Shown here: in pieces, positions 17,851 through 27,349 of the stretch
How positions within the stretch are numbered: position 1 is the first letter of the stretch
How the letters are laid out: each line of letters begins with the position of its first letter
Assembly (NCBI RefSeq): GCF_900637545.1
Contig: NZ_LR134376.1
Location: 1,569,001 to 1,633,000 of the forward strand
Length of the DNA: 64,000 bases
Direction of reading: 5' to 3'
Origin: Aeromonas encheleia
GTDB lineage: Bacteria > Pseudomonadota > Gammaproteobacteria > Enterobacterales > Aeromonadaceae
Made by a program: the position numbers and the translations under genes
Notes under the pieces: generated by a model
Seen by the model: the letters and a program-made list of their open reading frames with translations, nothing else
Told to the model about the DNA's origin: nothing
Database searches by the model: none

Positions 17851-19503
17851 ATGGAAGTAGTACCTTCTATTGAATCCTATGCCGGTCCGAAGGATAAGCA
17901 CACCTGGCTTAAGTGGACCCTCGCAGCCCTGGTAGCCATCCTCAACGGTTATGCAGCCGTGATGATGTACGCCAGCGGTGAGTGGGTATTCGCTCTGCTC
18001 GATCTGGTGGTGGTCTCCGTCGGTCTGTATGTCTTCATGAACAAGAAGACCTATGCCCACCGCTATATCTTCCCCGGTGTGGCTGGCATGGTTGTTTTTA
18101 TCATCTTCCCTCTTGCCTACACGATCGGCATCGCCTTCACCAACTACTCGGGTGCCAACCTGCTCTCCCTCGAGCAGGCACGGGAATACCATCTGAAAAA
18201 AAGCTACAAGGTGACCGGCGGTGAATTCGATTTCACCCTCTTGGGTGGTGAGAACAATCAGTTTCAGCTGCTGTTGCAACAGGACGACCAATCCTTTATC
18301 AGTCAACCCCTTACTCTGCTGAATAACCAGGCTCGCACCCAGGCCGTCCGCGAGGGCAAGGTGCAGGATGGCGTCCAGGTTGTTCAGTTGCAGCCCCTGA
18401 ACGGGGAGTCCGTCGGCCAGGCGGCACCCATCCGGGCCATCGTCGATCACCGTACCAACCTCAATGCGCTGGATCTGGTGCTGCCGGATGGCAAGATCCA
18501 CCTGACCATGAGCAGCCTGCGCAAGTTTGCCGCCCAGAAGCCGCTCTATACCCAGCTGGTGGACGGCGCCGTGCTCAAGTCCGGGGTGGTGATCAAGGAC
18601 AGCAATCTGCTGCGTGACAACCAGAGTGGCGAGCTGATGCTGCCCAACGGTGACACCGGCTTCTACCAGTACATCGATGCCGATGGCCAGTTTGTCGGCA
18701 AGGGCATGGCCCCCGGTTTCGTGGTGAGCGTGGGCTGGAAGAACTTCGCCCGCATCATGACAGACCCGGGCATCCAGGGTCCCTTCATGCAGATCTTCGT
18801 CTGGACCGTGATCTTCTCCGCCTGTTCGGTCGTCTTCACCCTGGCCATCGGCATGGTGATGGCCTGTCTGGTGCAGTGGGAACAACTCAGGGGGCGCGGC
18901 TTCTACCGGGTCATGCTGATCCTGCCCTATGCGATCCCGGCGTTCATCTCCATCCTGGTGTTCAAGGGCTTGTTCAACCAGAACTTCGGTGAGATCAACC
19001 TGTTCCTGGAAGCGGCGTTCGGCATCAAGCCGGACTGGTACACCACCCCCTTCCTGGCCAAGGTGATGATCCTCATCGTCAACACCTGGCTCGGCTACCC
19101 CTACATGATGATCCTCTGCATGGGGCTGCTCAAGGCGATCCCGGAGGACCTCTACGAGGCGTCGGCCATGGACGGTGCGGGTCCGGTACAGAACTTCTTC
19201 AAGATCACGGTACCGCTGTTGATGAAGCCGCTCACGCCGCTGCTGATCGCATCCTTTGCGTTCAACTTCAACAACTTCGTCCTCATCCAGTTGTTGACCA
19301 ACGGGGCGCCGGACATCATAGGGGCCAGTACGCCCGCCGGGACCACCGATCTGCTGGTGAACTACACCTACCGGATCGCGTTCCAGGGCTCGGGTGGTCA
19401 GGACTACGGTCTGGCCAGTGCCATCGCCACCGCCATCTTCCTGATCGTCGGCGCGCTCGCACTGCTCAACCTGAAATTGTCCAAAGCCGACAAGCAACTG
19501 TAA
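17851..19503 (+). CDS. malF: Maltose ABC transporter permease MalF
   Basis: 550 residues. Three N-terminal transmembrane segments, then the large periplasmic P2 loop typical of MalF (~95-290), then the core permease helices. The EAA loop that docks onto MalK is visible (EDLYEASAMDGAGPVQNFFKITVP). Closing segment: GAPDIIGASTPAGTTDLLVNYTYRIAFQ. Somewhat longer than the E. coli protein (514). ATG 17851 lies 71 bp after malE; malG follows after 12 bp. Confidence 0.96.
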   Translation: MEVVPSIESYAGPKDKHTWLKWTLAALVAILNGYAAVMMYASGEWVFALLDLVVVSVGLYVFMNKKTYAHRYIFPGVAGMVVFIIFPLAYTIGIAFTNYSGANLLSLEQAREYHLKKSYKVTGGEFDFTLLGGENNQFQLLLQQDDQSFISQPLTLLNNQARTQAVREGKVQDGVQVVQLQPLNGESVGQAAPIRAIVDHRTNLNALDLVLPDGKIHLTMSSLRKFAAQKPLYTQLVDGAVLKSGVVIKDSNLLRDNQSGELMLPNGDTGFYQYIDADGQFVGKGMAPGFVVSVGWKNFARIMTDPGIQGPFMQIFVWTVIFSACSVVFTLAIGMVMACLVQWEQLRGRGFYRVMLILPYAIPAFISILVFKGLFNQNFGEINLFLEAAFGIKPDWYTTPFLAKVMILIVNTWLGYPYMMILCMGLLKAIPEDLYEASAMDGAGPVQNFFKITVPLLMKPLTPLLIASFAFNFNNFVLIQLLTNGAPDIIGASTPAGTTDLLVNYTYRIAFQGSGGQDYGLASAIATAIFLIVGALALLNLKLSKADKQL

Positions 19504-19515
19504 GGAGGCTTCTAA

Positions 19516-20406
19516 ATGGCAATCGTACAACCCAAGTCAGTCAAATACCGGGTGTGGGCAACCCACCTGGTCATGTGGGGCTTCCTCGCGCTGATCATCT
19601 TCCCGGTGATCATGGTTATCGCCATCTCGTTTCGTAACGGCAACTTCTCGGTGGGGGAGATCATCCCCTCCGATCCGACCCTGGATCACTGGAAGCTGGC
19701 GCTGGGCATGTCCATCACCAACGCCGATGGCAGCATCACGCCGCCACCCTTCCCGGTGCTGACCTGGCTGTGGAACTCCATCAAGATCGCGGGCATCACC
19801 GCCGTGATGATAGTGGCGCTGTCGACCACCTGTGCCTATGCGTTTGCCCGCCTGCGGTTCCGTGGCAAGCAGACCATCCTGCAGGGGATGCTGATCTTCC
19901 AGATGTTCCCGGCGGTGCTGGCGCTGGTGGCCATCTATGCGCTGTTCAACAAGATCGGTGACTACATCCCCTGGCTGGGTCTCAACACCCACGGCGGCCT
20001 GATCCTGGCCTATATGGGCGGCATAGCGCTGCACGTCTGGACCATCAAGGGCTACTTCGAGACCATCGACTCCTCCCTGGAGGAGGCGGCGGCCATCGAC
20101 GGCGCCACCCCGTGGCAGGCTTTCCGCCTGATCCTGTTGCCCCTGTCGGTGCCCATCCTGGCGGTGGTATTCATTCTGGCCTTCATCGGCACCATCACCG
20201 AGGTGCCCGTGGCCTCCATCCTGCTGCAGGATGTGAACAACCTGACCCTGGCGGTCGGTGCCCAGCAATACCTCTATCCGCAGAACTATCTGTGGGGTGA
20301 CTTCGCGGCCGCCGCCGTGCTGTCCGGTCTGCCCATCACAGTGGTGTTCCTGCTGGCTCAGCGCTGGCTGGTGGGCGGTCTCACCGCTGGCGGGGTGAAA
20401 GGTTAA
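19516..20406 (+). CDS. malG: Maltose ABC transporter permease MalG
   Basis: 296 residues, the E. coli length. Six transmembrane helices; EAA motif in [28 protein letters not shown]-terminus [12 protein letters not shown], which in the MalFGK2 complex reaches into the MalK interface. RBS AAGGAGG precedes ATG 19516. A second, diverged copy of the last ~25 codons lies 105 bp downstream, before malK. Confidence 0.96.
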   Translation: MAIVQPKSVKYRVWATHLVMWGFLALIIFPVIMVIAISFRNGNFSVGEIIPSDPTLDHWKLALGMSITNADGSITPPPFPVLTWLWNSIKIAGITAVMIVALSTTCAYAFARLRFRGKQTILQGMLIFQMFPAVLALVAIYALFNKIGDYIPWLGLNTHGGLILAYMGGIALHVWTIKGYFETIDSSLEEAAAIDGATPWQAFRLILLPLSVPILAVVFILAFIGTITEVPVASILLQDVNNLTLAVGAQQYLYPQNYLWGDFAAAAVLSGLPITVVFLLAQRWLVGGLTAGGVKG

Positions 20407-20437
20407 GTGTGCTTGCCGCATGTGCCACGCCGCCAAC

Positions 20438-20511
20438 ACCAAGGTATTCCTGCTGGTCTATCACAGGGCTGGCTGGTAGGCGGTCTCACCGCCGGTGGCG
20501 TCAAAGGTTAA
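20438..20511 (+). pseudogene. Relic duplicate of the malG 3' end
   Basis: This stretch repeats the last ~70 bp of malG (20338-20406), ending [16 protein letters not shown] with the TAA exactly 105 bp after the real stop. The differences over the last 12 codons are synonymous (for example gggGTGAAA versus ggcGTCAAA), as expected from an allele that evolved under selection. It has no start and is not expressed as a protein. It probably records recombination at the malG/malK boundary. Confidence 0.8.
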
Positions 20512-20580
20512 GGTTTGTGGCCGGGGGAGCAGGCTCCCCCCGCCATCACGATTTGCAAAGATTCAAGAGCGGAGCTCGTC

Positions 20581-21717
20581 ATGGCTGAAGTAGTACTCAA
20601 CAACGTTCGCAAGAACTACGATCCGGCGGTCCACAAGGACACGCTGCGCAACATCAACCTGGCCATCAAGGAAGGGGAGTTCATCGTCTTCGTCGGCCCG
20701 TCCGGTTGTGGCAAGTCCACCCTGCTGCGGATGATCGCCGGCCTGGAGGACATCACCAGCGGTGAGCTGACCATAGGCGGCCGCTACATGAACGACGTGC
20801 CGCCGGTGGAGCGCAACGTCGGCATGGTGTTCCAGTCCTACGCCCTCTACCCGCACATGAACATCTACGAGAACATGGCCTTCGGCCTCAAGCTCAAGAA
20901 GATGGACAAGGAGAACATCCACAAGCGGGTGATGCGCGCCGCCGAGATCCTGGGGCTTGAGCCGCTGCTGGACCGCAAGCCCAAGGCACTCTCCGGCGGC
21001 CAGCGTCAGCGGGTGGCCATAGGTCGTTCCATCGTACAACAGCCGCAGGTGTTCCTGTTCGACGAACCCCTGTCGAACCTGGATGCCGCGCTGCGGGTCA
21101 AGATGCGTATCGAGATCGCCAAGCTGCACAAGGAGCTCAACTCCACCATCATCTACGTGACCCACGATCAGGTGGAGGCCATGACCCTGGCCAACCGCAT
21201 CGTGGTACTGAGCCCGCTCAAGGGCGAGGCCGAGACCAACCTGGAGCAGTTTGGCACGCCGCTCGATCTCTACCACAACCCGGACAACAAGTTCGTGGCG
21301 GGCTTCATCGGCTCTCCCAAGATGAACTTCCTGGCGGGCGAGCTGCAGGAGATAGGCGAGCAGGAGTGTGTGGTCAGGCTGACCTCAGGCGACACCGTGC
21401 GTGCCCGGATCGATGCCCGCAGCGGCGCGGTCGGTGACAAGGTCGAGCTGGGGGTGCGCCCCGAGCATCTGGTGACTCTGGATCACCCCCATGCCCACAG
21501 CAAGGTGACCGGCATAGTGCAGGTGGCCGAGCATCTGGGGGCCGAGTCCTTCGTCTATATGGACGTGGATGGCCACGACTTCACCGTCAAGGCGCACTCC
21601 GACATCGACGTGGCCACCGGCCAGCAGTACAGCGTCGGCATCCCGGCCGAGGCGTGCTACCTGTTCGATGCCAAGGAGCAGGCCTTCCCGCGCACGGCGA
21701 AATATATCCGCGCCTGA
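20581..21717 (+). CDS. malK: Maltose ABC transporter ATP-binding protein MalK
   Basis: 378 residues from ATG 20581 (MAEVVLNNVRKNYD); an upstream in-frame ATG at 20515 adds an unsupported 22 residues. Walker A GPSGCGKST (~36-44), Q-loop VFQSYALYPHMN, signature LSGGQRQR, Walker B VFLFDEPLSNLD, H-loop VTHDQVEA. The C-terminal ~240-378 is the regulatory OB-fold domain (GFIGSPKMNFL, LGVRPEHL) that in E. coli binds MalT and enzyme IIA-Glc. Powers MalFG; closes the operon. Confidence 0.97.
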   Translation: MAEVVLNNVRKNYDPAVHKDTLRNINLAIKEGEFIVFVGPSGCGKSTLLRMIAGLEDITSGELTIGGRYMNDVPPVERNVGMVFQSYALYPHMNIYENMAFGLKLKKMDKENIHKRVMRAAEILGLEPLLDRKPKALSGGQRQRVAIGRSIVQQPQVFLFDEPLSNLDAALRVKMRIEIAKLHKELNSTIIYVTHDQVEAMTLANRIVVLSPLKGEAETNLEQFGTPLDLYHNPDNKFVAGFIGSPKMNFLAGELQEIGEQECVVRLTSGDTVRARIDARSGAVGDKVELGVRPEHLVTLDHPHAHSKVTGIVQVAEHLGAESFVYMDVDGHDFTVKAHSDIDVATGQQYSVGIPAEACYLFDAKEQAFPRTAKYIRA

Positions 21718-21753
21718 GGGCGCTCAGGTTTTCCTTGTATTCAATGCCTTTTT

Positions 21754-21778
21754 GCCGGTCGTCAGACCGGCTTTTTAT
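21754..21778 (+). terminator. Terminator of the mal operon
   Basis: GCCGGTC-GTCA-GACCGGC followed by TTTTTATT, 36 bp past the malK stop. Confidence 0.92.
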
Positions 21779-21919
21779 TGCCCGGCACTCGGCAAATCCG
21801 TGGTGAGCGATGGTCTGGCGCTTTCTGCGTCACGGGCGGCGTCCTCCCGCGGTGGGAGAGGCCAGGGCCAACAGGGTCGTGCTACACTGCCGCCCCGTTT
21901 GCCGGCAACAGGAGGAAAC

Positions 21920-22720
21920 ATGAAGAGATTGATGGAGATAGCAGGTCGTCAGCTGGCCTATCTGGACGAGGGCCAGGGCCCGGTCCTGTTGTTTGGCCAC
22001 AGCTATCTGTGGGACAGCGCCATGTGGGCGCCGCAAGTGGCCGCCCTCAAGGGGCAGTACCGCTGCATAGTGCCCGAGCTGTGGGGGCACGGCGACTCCG
22101 ATGCGCTGCCGGAAGGGCCCTGCTCCCTGGCGACCCTGGCCCGGGATCACCTGGCCCTGCTCGATGCCCTCGGCGTGGATGAGTTCGTGCTGGTAGGGCT
22201 CTCCATCGGGGGCATGTGGGGCGTGGAGCTGACCAGGCTGGCGCCGACGCGCCTCAAGGGACTGGTGCTGATGGACAGCTTCGTCGGCTGGGAGCCCCAG
22301 ATCCCCTGCGAGCGCTATCTCGCCATGCTCGCCGCCATCGAGCAGCTTGGCAGCATACCGGCGCCCATCGTGGAGCAGGTGGCGCCCTTGTTCTTCGCCC
22401 ATCAACCGGATGCGGCGCTGATGGCGGGCTTCAAGGCACGCCTCGCCAGCTGGCCAGCGGACAAGGTAGCGAGCCTGGTGGCGGTGGGGCGCAGCTTCGT
22501 GACCCGTGAGGATCGCATGGAGTGGCTCGAAGAGATCACGGTGCCGAGCCTAGTGATGACCGGCTGTGAGGACAAGGCCCGCCCCGTGCTGGAAGGCTAT
22601 CTGATGGCCGAGACGCTGGCCTGCCCCTTCAAGGAGATCCCGGCCGCGGGCCATATCTCGACCCTGGAGAACCCCGAGTTCGTCAACCGGGCGCTGGCCG
22701 AGTTTCTGGCCAGCCTGTGA
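21920..22720 (+). CDS. Alpha/beta-hydrolase fold protein
   Basis: 266 residues from ATG 21920, preceded by GGAGG. The open frame runs upstream into malK without coding support. Fold markers: LLFGHSYLWDSAMW (oxyanion region HSY), nucleophile elbow GLSIGGMWG with Ser near 98, GCEDKARPV acid region and AAGHIS with the catalytic His. Resembles small esterase/3-oxoadipate enol-lactonase-type hydrolases; substrate cannot be assigned. Stands alone between two terminators. Confidence 0.85.
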   Translation: MKRLMEIAGRQLAYLDEGQGPVLLFGHSYLWDSAMWAPQVAALKGQYRCIVPELWGHGDSDALPEGPCSLATLARDHLALLDALGVDEFVLVGLSIGGMWGVELTRLAPTRLKGLVLMDSFVGWEPQIPCERYLAMLAAIEQLGSIPAPIVEQVAPLFFAHQPDAALMAGFKARLASWPADKVASLVAVGRSFVTREDRMEWLEEITVPSLVMTGCEDKARPVLEGYLMAETLACPFKEIPAAGHISTLENPEFVNRALAEFLASL

Positions 22721-22748
22721 TGGCGCCCGTCGCTGAGGGATAACAGTA

Positions 22749-22775
22749 AAAAAGGGAGCCATGGGCTCCCTTTTT
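22749..22775. terminator. Bidirectional terminator
   Basis: AAAAAGGGAGCC-ATG-GGCTCCCTTTTT between the convergent hydrolase and mipA-like genes. Confidence 0.92.
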
Positions 22776-22793
22776 GCTGGCCGACGGTGGGGC

Positions 22794-23594
22794 CTACCAG
22801 ATGTAACCCACGGCGAAGCCGGCGTAGAGCTCCCCATCGTGCTGGACTATGGGGCTGTTGGCGACGTCTTTGTCATAGAACTCGTAGTTGGCGGCAAACA
22901 TGCCGATCCAGTGGGGGCTGAAGCGGTAGCTGGTGATGAGGGCGGCCATGGGGGAGAAGGTGGTGCCGGTGTCCCACTCGGGACGCTGGGCCGTGGCCTC
23001 ATTCCCCGAGACGCCGCCAAAGTAGTAGTTCGCCAGCTTGCTGCTGCGGATCATCACCCCCATGCCGGGCATGATGAGCAGCTTGTCCCGCAGTATGGGG
23101 AAGTCGGCCCACAGCAGCAGCTCCTGGCCGTTGCTGGTCCCGGTGACGTCCGTGCTGAGCCGGGTGCTGAGCAGGGCATAGGGGGTGATCAGGCTGGCGC
23201 CGACGCCACCCTCCAGCTCCCACTCGCGCTCCTCCATGCCCGCCAGCTCGGGGGCATCGTCGGGGTCCAGGTTGCCAAAGCGCACCCTGCCGTAACCGTA
23301 GGCGGCGAAGCTGTCATCCTTGTGGAAGTAGTAGCGGGCCCTGTCCCCGAGGAACATGAACTGCTCGCCAAAGTAGATGAAACCGGGCAGTGCGAGGGCG
23401 GTATCGTCCTGGCCCTGATAGCGGGCATTGCCGCCGATGACGGCACCGCCCAGCACCAGCCCCTTGGGCACCGGGCTGGTCGGACTGTCCTGCACGAAGA
23501 TATCGAGTGAGCCGAGATCGACCTCGGCCCGGGCGACGGGGGAAAGCAACAGCAAGAGGGAACAGGTGGCGGCAAGCTGACGGATTGGTGTCAT
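22794..23594 (-). CDS. MipA/OmpV family outer-membrane protein
   Basis: 266 residues from ATG 23594 (MTPIRQLAATCSLLLLLSPVARA signal peptide). Alternating beta-strand pattern with LVLGGAVIGGNARYQGQDDTALALPGFIYFGEQFMFLGDRARYYF near the N-terminus and a terminal aromatic (...GFAVGYIW), as expected for a BAM-inserted barrel. MipA binds lytic transglycosylase and PBP1B in E. coli; OmpV-type members are osmo- or salt-responsive porin-like proteins. Which role applies cannot be told from sequence. Monocistronic. Confidence 0.83.
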   Translation of the reverse strand: MTPIRQLAATCSLLLLLSPVARAEVDLGSLDIFVQDSPTSPVPKGLVLGGAVIGGNARYQGQDDTALALPGFIYFGEQFMFLGDRARYYFHKDDSFAAYGYGRVRFGNLDPDDAPELAGMEEREWELEGGVGASLITPYALLSTRLSTDVTGTSNGQELLLWADFPILRDKLLIMPGMGVMIRSSKLANYYFGGVSGNEATAQRPEWDTGTTFSPMAALITSYRFSPHWIGMFAANYEFYDKDVANSPIVQHDGELYAGFAVGYIW

Positions 23595-23773
23595 CGTCTC
23601 TCCAAAGCATGGTGAACAGGTCGTATTGGCCACATCCCTGTGGGGCCTGGCCGAGCATGATAGCGTGCTTTCATCAGCGGCCGATACTGGTCATCACCGG
23701 CCTCTGAGGGGCTTGCGTCCTCACTATCATAGCTTGCCACCGATCGGCTGCGCGGCAAACCTGAGGAAGATGA

Positions 23774-24841
23774 TTAGGCGACCGGGATGGAGTCGTCCCG
23801 CTTGGGCCAGGCATTGAGCACCGCCTTGACCAGGGTCGCGAGTGGAATGGCGAAGAAGATCCCCCAGAAGCCCCACAGGCCGCCGAACACCAGCACGGCG
23901 ATGATGATGGCGACCGGGTGCAGGTTGACCGCCTCGGAGAACAGCAGGGGCACCAGCAGGTTGCCATCCAGACCCTGTACCACCAGATAGGCCACCATCA
24001 GCCAGGCAAAGTCGGGGGTCAGCCCCCACTGGAACAGGGCCACCATGGCGACGGGGATGGTCACCACCGCGACCCCGATGTAGGGGATGAGCGCAGACAG
24101 GCCGACCGCCACCGCCAGCAGCACCGAGTAGCGCAGTCCCATCAGGGCGAAGGGGATGTAGGTGGCCACTCCGACGATGAGGATCTCGATCACCTTGCCA
24201 CGGATATAGTTGATGATCTGATCGTTCATCTCCACCCAGACCCGGTTGACCAGGGTGCGGTTGCGCGGCAGGAAGCGGCGCAGGCTGCCCATCAGCACCT
24301 GCTTGTCCTTGAGCATGAAGAACACCATCAGCGGCACCAGGATGACGTAGATCAGGATGGCGACCACGTTGACCAGCGAACTCAGGGAGGCGCTCACCAG
24401 CTGTTCGCCGCCGGTCAGGATGCGTTGGCGGATGTTGTCGATCAGGGTCTCGACCAGGCTGATGTCGACGACGTCAGGGTATTTATCCGGCAGCCCACGC
24501 ACATAGTCCTGGGCGTGGGCCAGCATGGCGGGCGCCTCCTTGGCCAGGTTGATGCCCTGGCTCACCAGGGTCGGGATCAACCCCAGCAGGGCCATGGTGG
24601 TCAGCGCGACGAACAGCAACAGCACCAGGCTGGTGGCCAGGGTGCGGGAGAGCCCGGCCCGTTGCAGCCGGATCACCGGCCACTCCAGCAGATAGGCCAT
24701 CACCAGCGCCACCAGCAGCGGCGCCAGCAGATCGCCGAACAGCCAGAGCACGGCGAAGCAGAACACCAGCAGCAGGAACAGGGTGACGGCAGCCGGATCG
24801 GAAAAACGGGTCTGATACCAGCGCTTCAAGACTTCTAACAT
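23774..24841 (-). CDS. perM: AI-2E family transporter PerM
   Basis: 355 residues with about eight membrane segments: N-terminal pair (VTLFLLLVFCFAVLWLFGDLLAPLLVALVMAYLLEWP), a soluble linker, then GLRYSVLLAVAVGLSALIPYIGVAVVTIP and LVVQGLDGNLLVPLLFSEAVNLHPVAII. The family includes AI-2 exporter TqsA and Na+/H+ antiporters; PerM itself is uncharacterised. It lies 24 bp after the TusA-like gene and close to bepA and the arsC-like gene, matching the perM/bepA/yfgD neighbourhood in enterics. Confidence 0.9.
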   Translation of the reverse strand: MLEVLKRWYQTRFSDPAAVTLFLLLVFCFAVLWLFGDLLAPLLVALVMAYLLEWPVIRLQRAGLSRTLATSLVLLLFVALTTMALLGLIPTLVSQGINLAKEAPAMLAHAQDYVRGLPDKYPDVVDISLVETLIDNIRQRILTGGEQLVSASLSSLVNVVAILIYVILVPLMVFFMLKDKQVLMGSLRRFLPRNRTLVNRVWVEMNDQIINYIRGKVIEILIVGVATYIPFALMGLRYSVLLAVAVGLSALIPYIGVAVVTIPVAMVALFQWGLTPDFAWLMVAYLVVQGLDGNLLVPLLFSEAVNLHPVAIIIAVLVFGGLWGFWGIFFAIPLATLVKAVLNAWPKRDDSIPVA

Positions 24842-24865
24842 CGGAGCTTCCTTACATTACTGGGA

Positions 24866-25129
24866 TCATGACGACGGCATGACCCCGACGACTAGCTGCA
24901 AAGAGAGGCAGGCTTCGGACTCCTGCAGTTGCAGAACCTGATGGCCCTGGCGACGCAGCCAGGCCGGTATGTCCTGTCTTGAGCCGGGATCTCCCAGCAG
25001 GATGTGCAGGGATTGGCCGGGTTGGGCGCGGCGCAGCCAGAGCTTGAGCCGGATGAGGGGCTCGGGACAACGCCAGGGGGTCAGGTCGAGCTGTTCCCAT
25101 TGCTGTTCCATATTAAGGGGAGGCTCCAT
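24866..25129 (-). CDS. TusA/SirA-family sulfur-carrier-like protein
   Basis: Up to 87 residues. The TusA motif CPxP is present near the N-terminus (WRCPEPLIRLKLWLRR), with the Cys expected to carry persulfide, and the ending LQLVVGVMPSS fits the small two-layer fold. The start is uncertain: ATG 25129 or ATG 25111 (MEQQWEQL), the latter matching family length better. Cotranscribed with perM and divergent from bepA. Sulfur-transfer partner unknown; true tusA is probably elsewhere. Confidence 0.8.
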   Translation of the reverse strand: MEPPLNMEQQWEQLDLTPWRCPEPLIRLKLWLRRAQPGQSLHILLGDPGSRQDIPAWLRRQGHQVLQLQESEACLSLQLVVGVMPSS

Positions 25130-25240
25130 CGCGCGCAGTGGCCGCCATTATGGCCGTGATACCAGTATGAAACAACGCTTGTGAGCCTTGATAGGCAAGG
25201 GTATTCTGCCAGAGCCCTTTCCGATGGAGATAGAGATAAC

Positions 25241-26695
25241 GTGGCCCGTTTTTCCCCCTTGATGGCATCGCTTCCCATGCTGGTTTCCCTGATGGGGGCC
25301 ACCTTCCATGCCCAGGCGAGCAACCAGCTGCCCGACATCGGTACCGCCGGGGTCGCAGCCCTGCCCATCGAGCAGGAAGTGCGCTATGGCAATGCCTTCA
25401 TGCGTTTCGCCAGGGCGGGTCTGCCCATCATCGACGATCCCGTGCTGAGCGAGTACATCGATGATCTCGGTCAGCGCCTGCTCACCAACGCCGATGGGGT
25501 GCGTTTCCCGTTTACCTTCTTCCTCATCAACGATCCCAGCATCAACGCGGCCGCCTTCCTGGGGGGCCGGGTCAAGGTGCACACCGGGCTGTTCCTCTAC
25601 GCCGACAGCGAGAGCGAGCTCGCCTCGGTGCTGGCCCACGAAATCACCCACGTGACCCAGCGCCACATCGCCCGTTACATGGAGGCGCAGGCCAGCAGCT
25701 CGGCCATGACCCTGGCCGGTCTGGTGGGTTCCATCGCGCTCGCGGTGATCAACCCCACCGCCGGTATCGCCGCCCTGCAGGCGACGCTCGGGCTGTCGAT
25801 GCAGTCGGCCATCAACTACACCCGCGACAACGAATACGAAGCGGACCGGATCGGCATGAAGACCCTGTATGACGCCGGTTTCGATCCCATGGGCATGGCC
25901 ACCTTCTTCCAGAAGCTGGCGGCCGAGTACCGCTACGCCAGCAAGCCGCCTGAGATGCTGCTCACTCACCCGTTGCCCGAGACCCGGATCAGCGAGGCCC
26001 GCTCCCGCGCCAGCAGCTATGGGCTACGGACCCTGCCGCCCAGCCTCGATTTCTGGCTGGCCAAGGTGCGCATCCAGGTGCGCTATGGCACCGAGAGCCC
26101 GCAGGGGCTGCTCACCTACTTCGACAGCCGGTTGCAGAAGGGGGATTATCCCCTCAAGGATGCCGCCCTCTACGGCAAGGCGCTGGTGCTGCTGCAGCTC
26201 AAGCGCACCGACGAGGCCGATGCCCTGATGCAGCAGCTGGCGGCGCGCCATCCCGAAGACCTGTTCATGGTGGATGCCCTGACCGACATCGATCTCGCCA
26301 AGGGGCGCAGTGCCCAGGCCATCGCCCGGCTGGAGCGGTTCCGCACCCGCATGCCGGACAACGAGGTGGTGGTGGTCAACCTCGGCAACGCCTATCTGGA
26401 GGCGGGGAACTACAAGAAGTCTATCGCCATCCTGGATCCCTACGCCCGGGAGCACGAGGAGAACAGCCTGGCCTGGAGCCTGCTGTCCGATGCCTATCGC
26501 AAGGCCGGACGGATGACGGATTTGCACATGGCCAGGGCGGAGACGCTCTCCCTGCGTGGGGATTATCAGGCCGCCATCGACGAGCTGATCGTGGCCCGTG
26601 GCACCACCAGCGACAAGCTGACCCTGGCCCGCATCGAGGCCCGTATCACCCAGCTGGAGCGGGCGAAGAAGGATCTGGACAGCCTGAAGGGCTGA
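25241..26695 (+). CDS. bepA: Periplasmic M48 metalloprotease/chaperone BepA (YfgC)
   Basis: Quality control of outer-membrane assembly: helps LptD maturation and degrades stalled BAM substrates. Taken from GTG 25241, giving 484 residues, a signal peptide (ARFSPLMASLPMLVSLMGATFHAQA) and the HEXXH at ~133, close to E. coli; an ATG 60 bp upstream (25181) would add a hydrophilic extension ahead of the signal. Blocks: FFLINDPSINAAAFLGGRVKVHTGLF, LAHEITHVTQRH, the third ligand in DNEYEADRIGM, LLTHPLPETRISEAR. TPR repeats fill ~300-480. Confidence 0.93.
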   Translation: MARFSPLMASLPMLVSLMGATFHAQASNQLPDIGTAGVAALPIEQEVRYGNAFMRFARAGLPIIDDPVLSEYIDDLGQRLLTNADGVRFPFTFFLINDPSINAAAFLGGRVKVHTGLFLYADSESELASVLAHEITHVTQRHIARYMEAQASSSAMTLAGLVGSIALAVINPTAGIAALQATLGLSMQSAINYTRDNEYEADRIGMKTLYDAGFDPMGMATFFQKLAAEYRYASKPPEMLLTHPLPETRISEARSRASSYGLRTLPPSLDFWLAKVRIQVRYGTESPQGLLTYFDSRLQKGDYPLKDAALYGKALVLLQLKRTDEADALMQQLAARHPEDLFMVDALTDIDLAKGRSAQAIARLERFRTRMPDNEVVVVNLGNAYLEAGNYKKSIAILDPYAREHEENSLAWSLLSDAYRKAGRMTDLHMARAETLSLRGDYQAAIDELIVARGTTSDKLTLARIEARITQLERAKKDLDSLKG

Positions 26696-26809
26696 TAGGC
26701 CAGAGGATCGGACAATGAAACGGGGTGTGCCTGCGAGGGTGCGCCCCGTTCTCTTTCTGGTCAGCCCTGTGCCCCCCGACATGCCCTCGACGAGACAAGC
26801 GCCGAGCCG

Positions 26810-27259
26810 CTATTGGCCTCTCGCCGCCCAGGCGCTGAGGGCGGCGAGCTTGGCTTCGTCGAGCTCCCCCTGCAGGGTCTCTTGCAACCGTCCTTCTTCA
26901 TCGAGCAGATAGCTGGTGGGCAGCGCGCTTGGACGGGGGAAGGGCAGGCTGGCCTCATCGAGGGGGATCATCAGGGGCACGGCAATCCGGTAGCGTTGGG
27001 CCAGCTCGGTCAGCTCGGCGGGGGAGGCCGGATCATAGTTGATGGCGATGACCCTGATCCTGCCCTCCCGCTGCAGCGCCGCGAGCAGCGGCATCTCCCG
27101 CAGGCAGGGGGCGCACCAGGGGGCGAAGTAGTTGACCAGCAGCGGCTTGTCGGCGAATTCGGCCAGCGCAACCTGCTTGCCGGCGGCATCGGTGAAGCCG
27201 GGGGGCGGCGAACAGGCCCCCAGCAGAGTGGCCACAAACAGCCAACAAATTCGTTTCAT
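26810..27259 (-). CDS. TlpA-like thioredoxin-fold lipoprotein
   Basis: 149 residues from ATG 27259 (MKRICWLFVATLLGACS). LLGAC is a lipobox, so it is membrane-anchored facing the periplasm. Active site WCAPC within NYFAPWCAPCLREMPLL, the TlpA/ResA type, plus the cis-Pro region ALPTSYLLDEEG. Probable thiol reductase for periplasmic Cys pairs. Divergent from the arsC-like gene. Confidence 0.87.
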   Translation of the reverse strand: MKRICWLFVATLLGACSPPPGFTDAAGKQVALAEFADKPLLVNYFAPWCAPCLREMPLLAALQREGRIRVIAINYDPASPAELTELAQRYRIAVPLMIPLDEASLPFPRPSALPTSYLLDEEGRLQETLQGELDEAKLAALSAWAARGQ

Positions 27260-27349
27260 TTTCAGTCCCCTTGCGCTTACCCTGTGCATCCGTTTCCCCT
27301 ACAATAGCGCCGTTTCTTGTCCCATCTTGCGTTCAATCAGGGAGTTACC

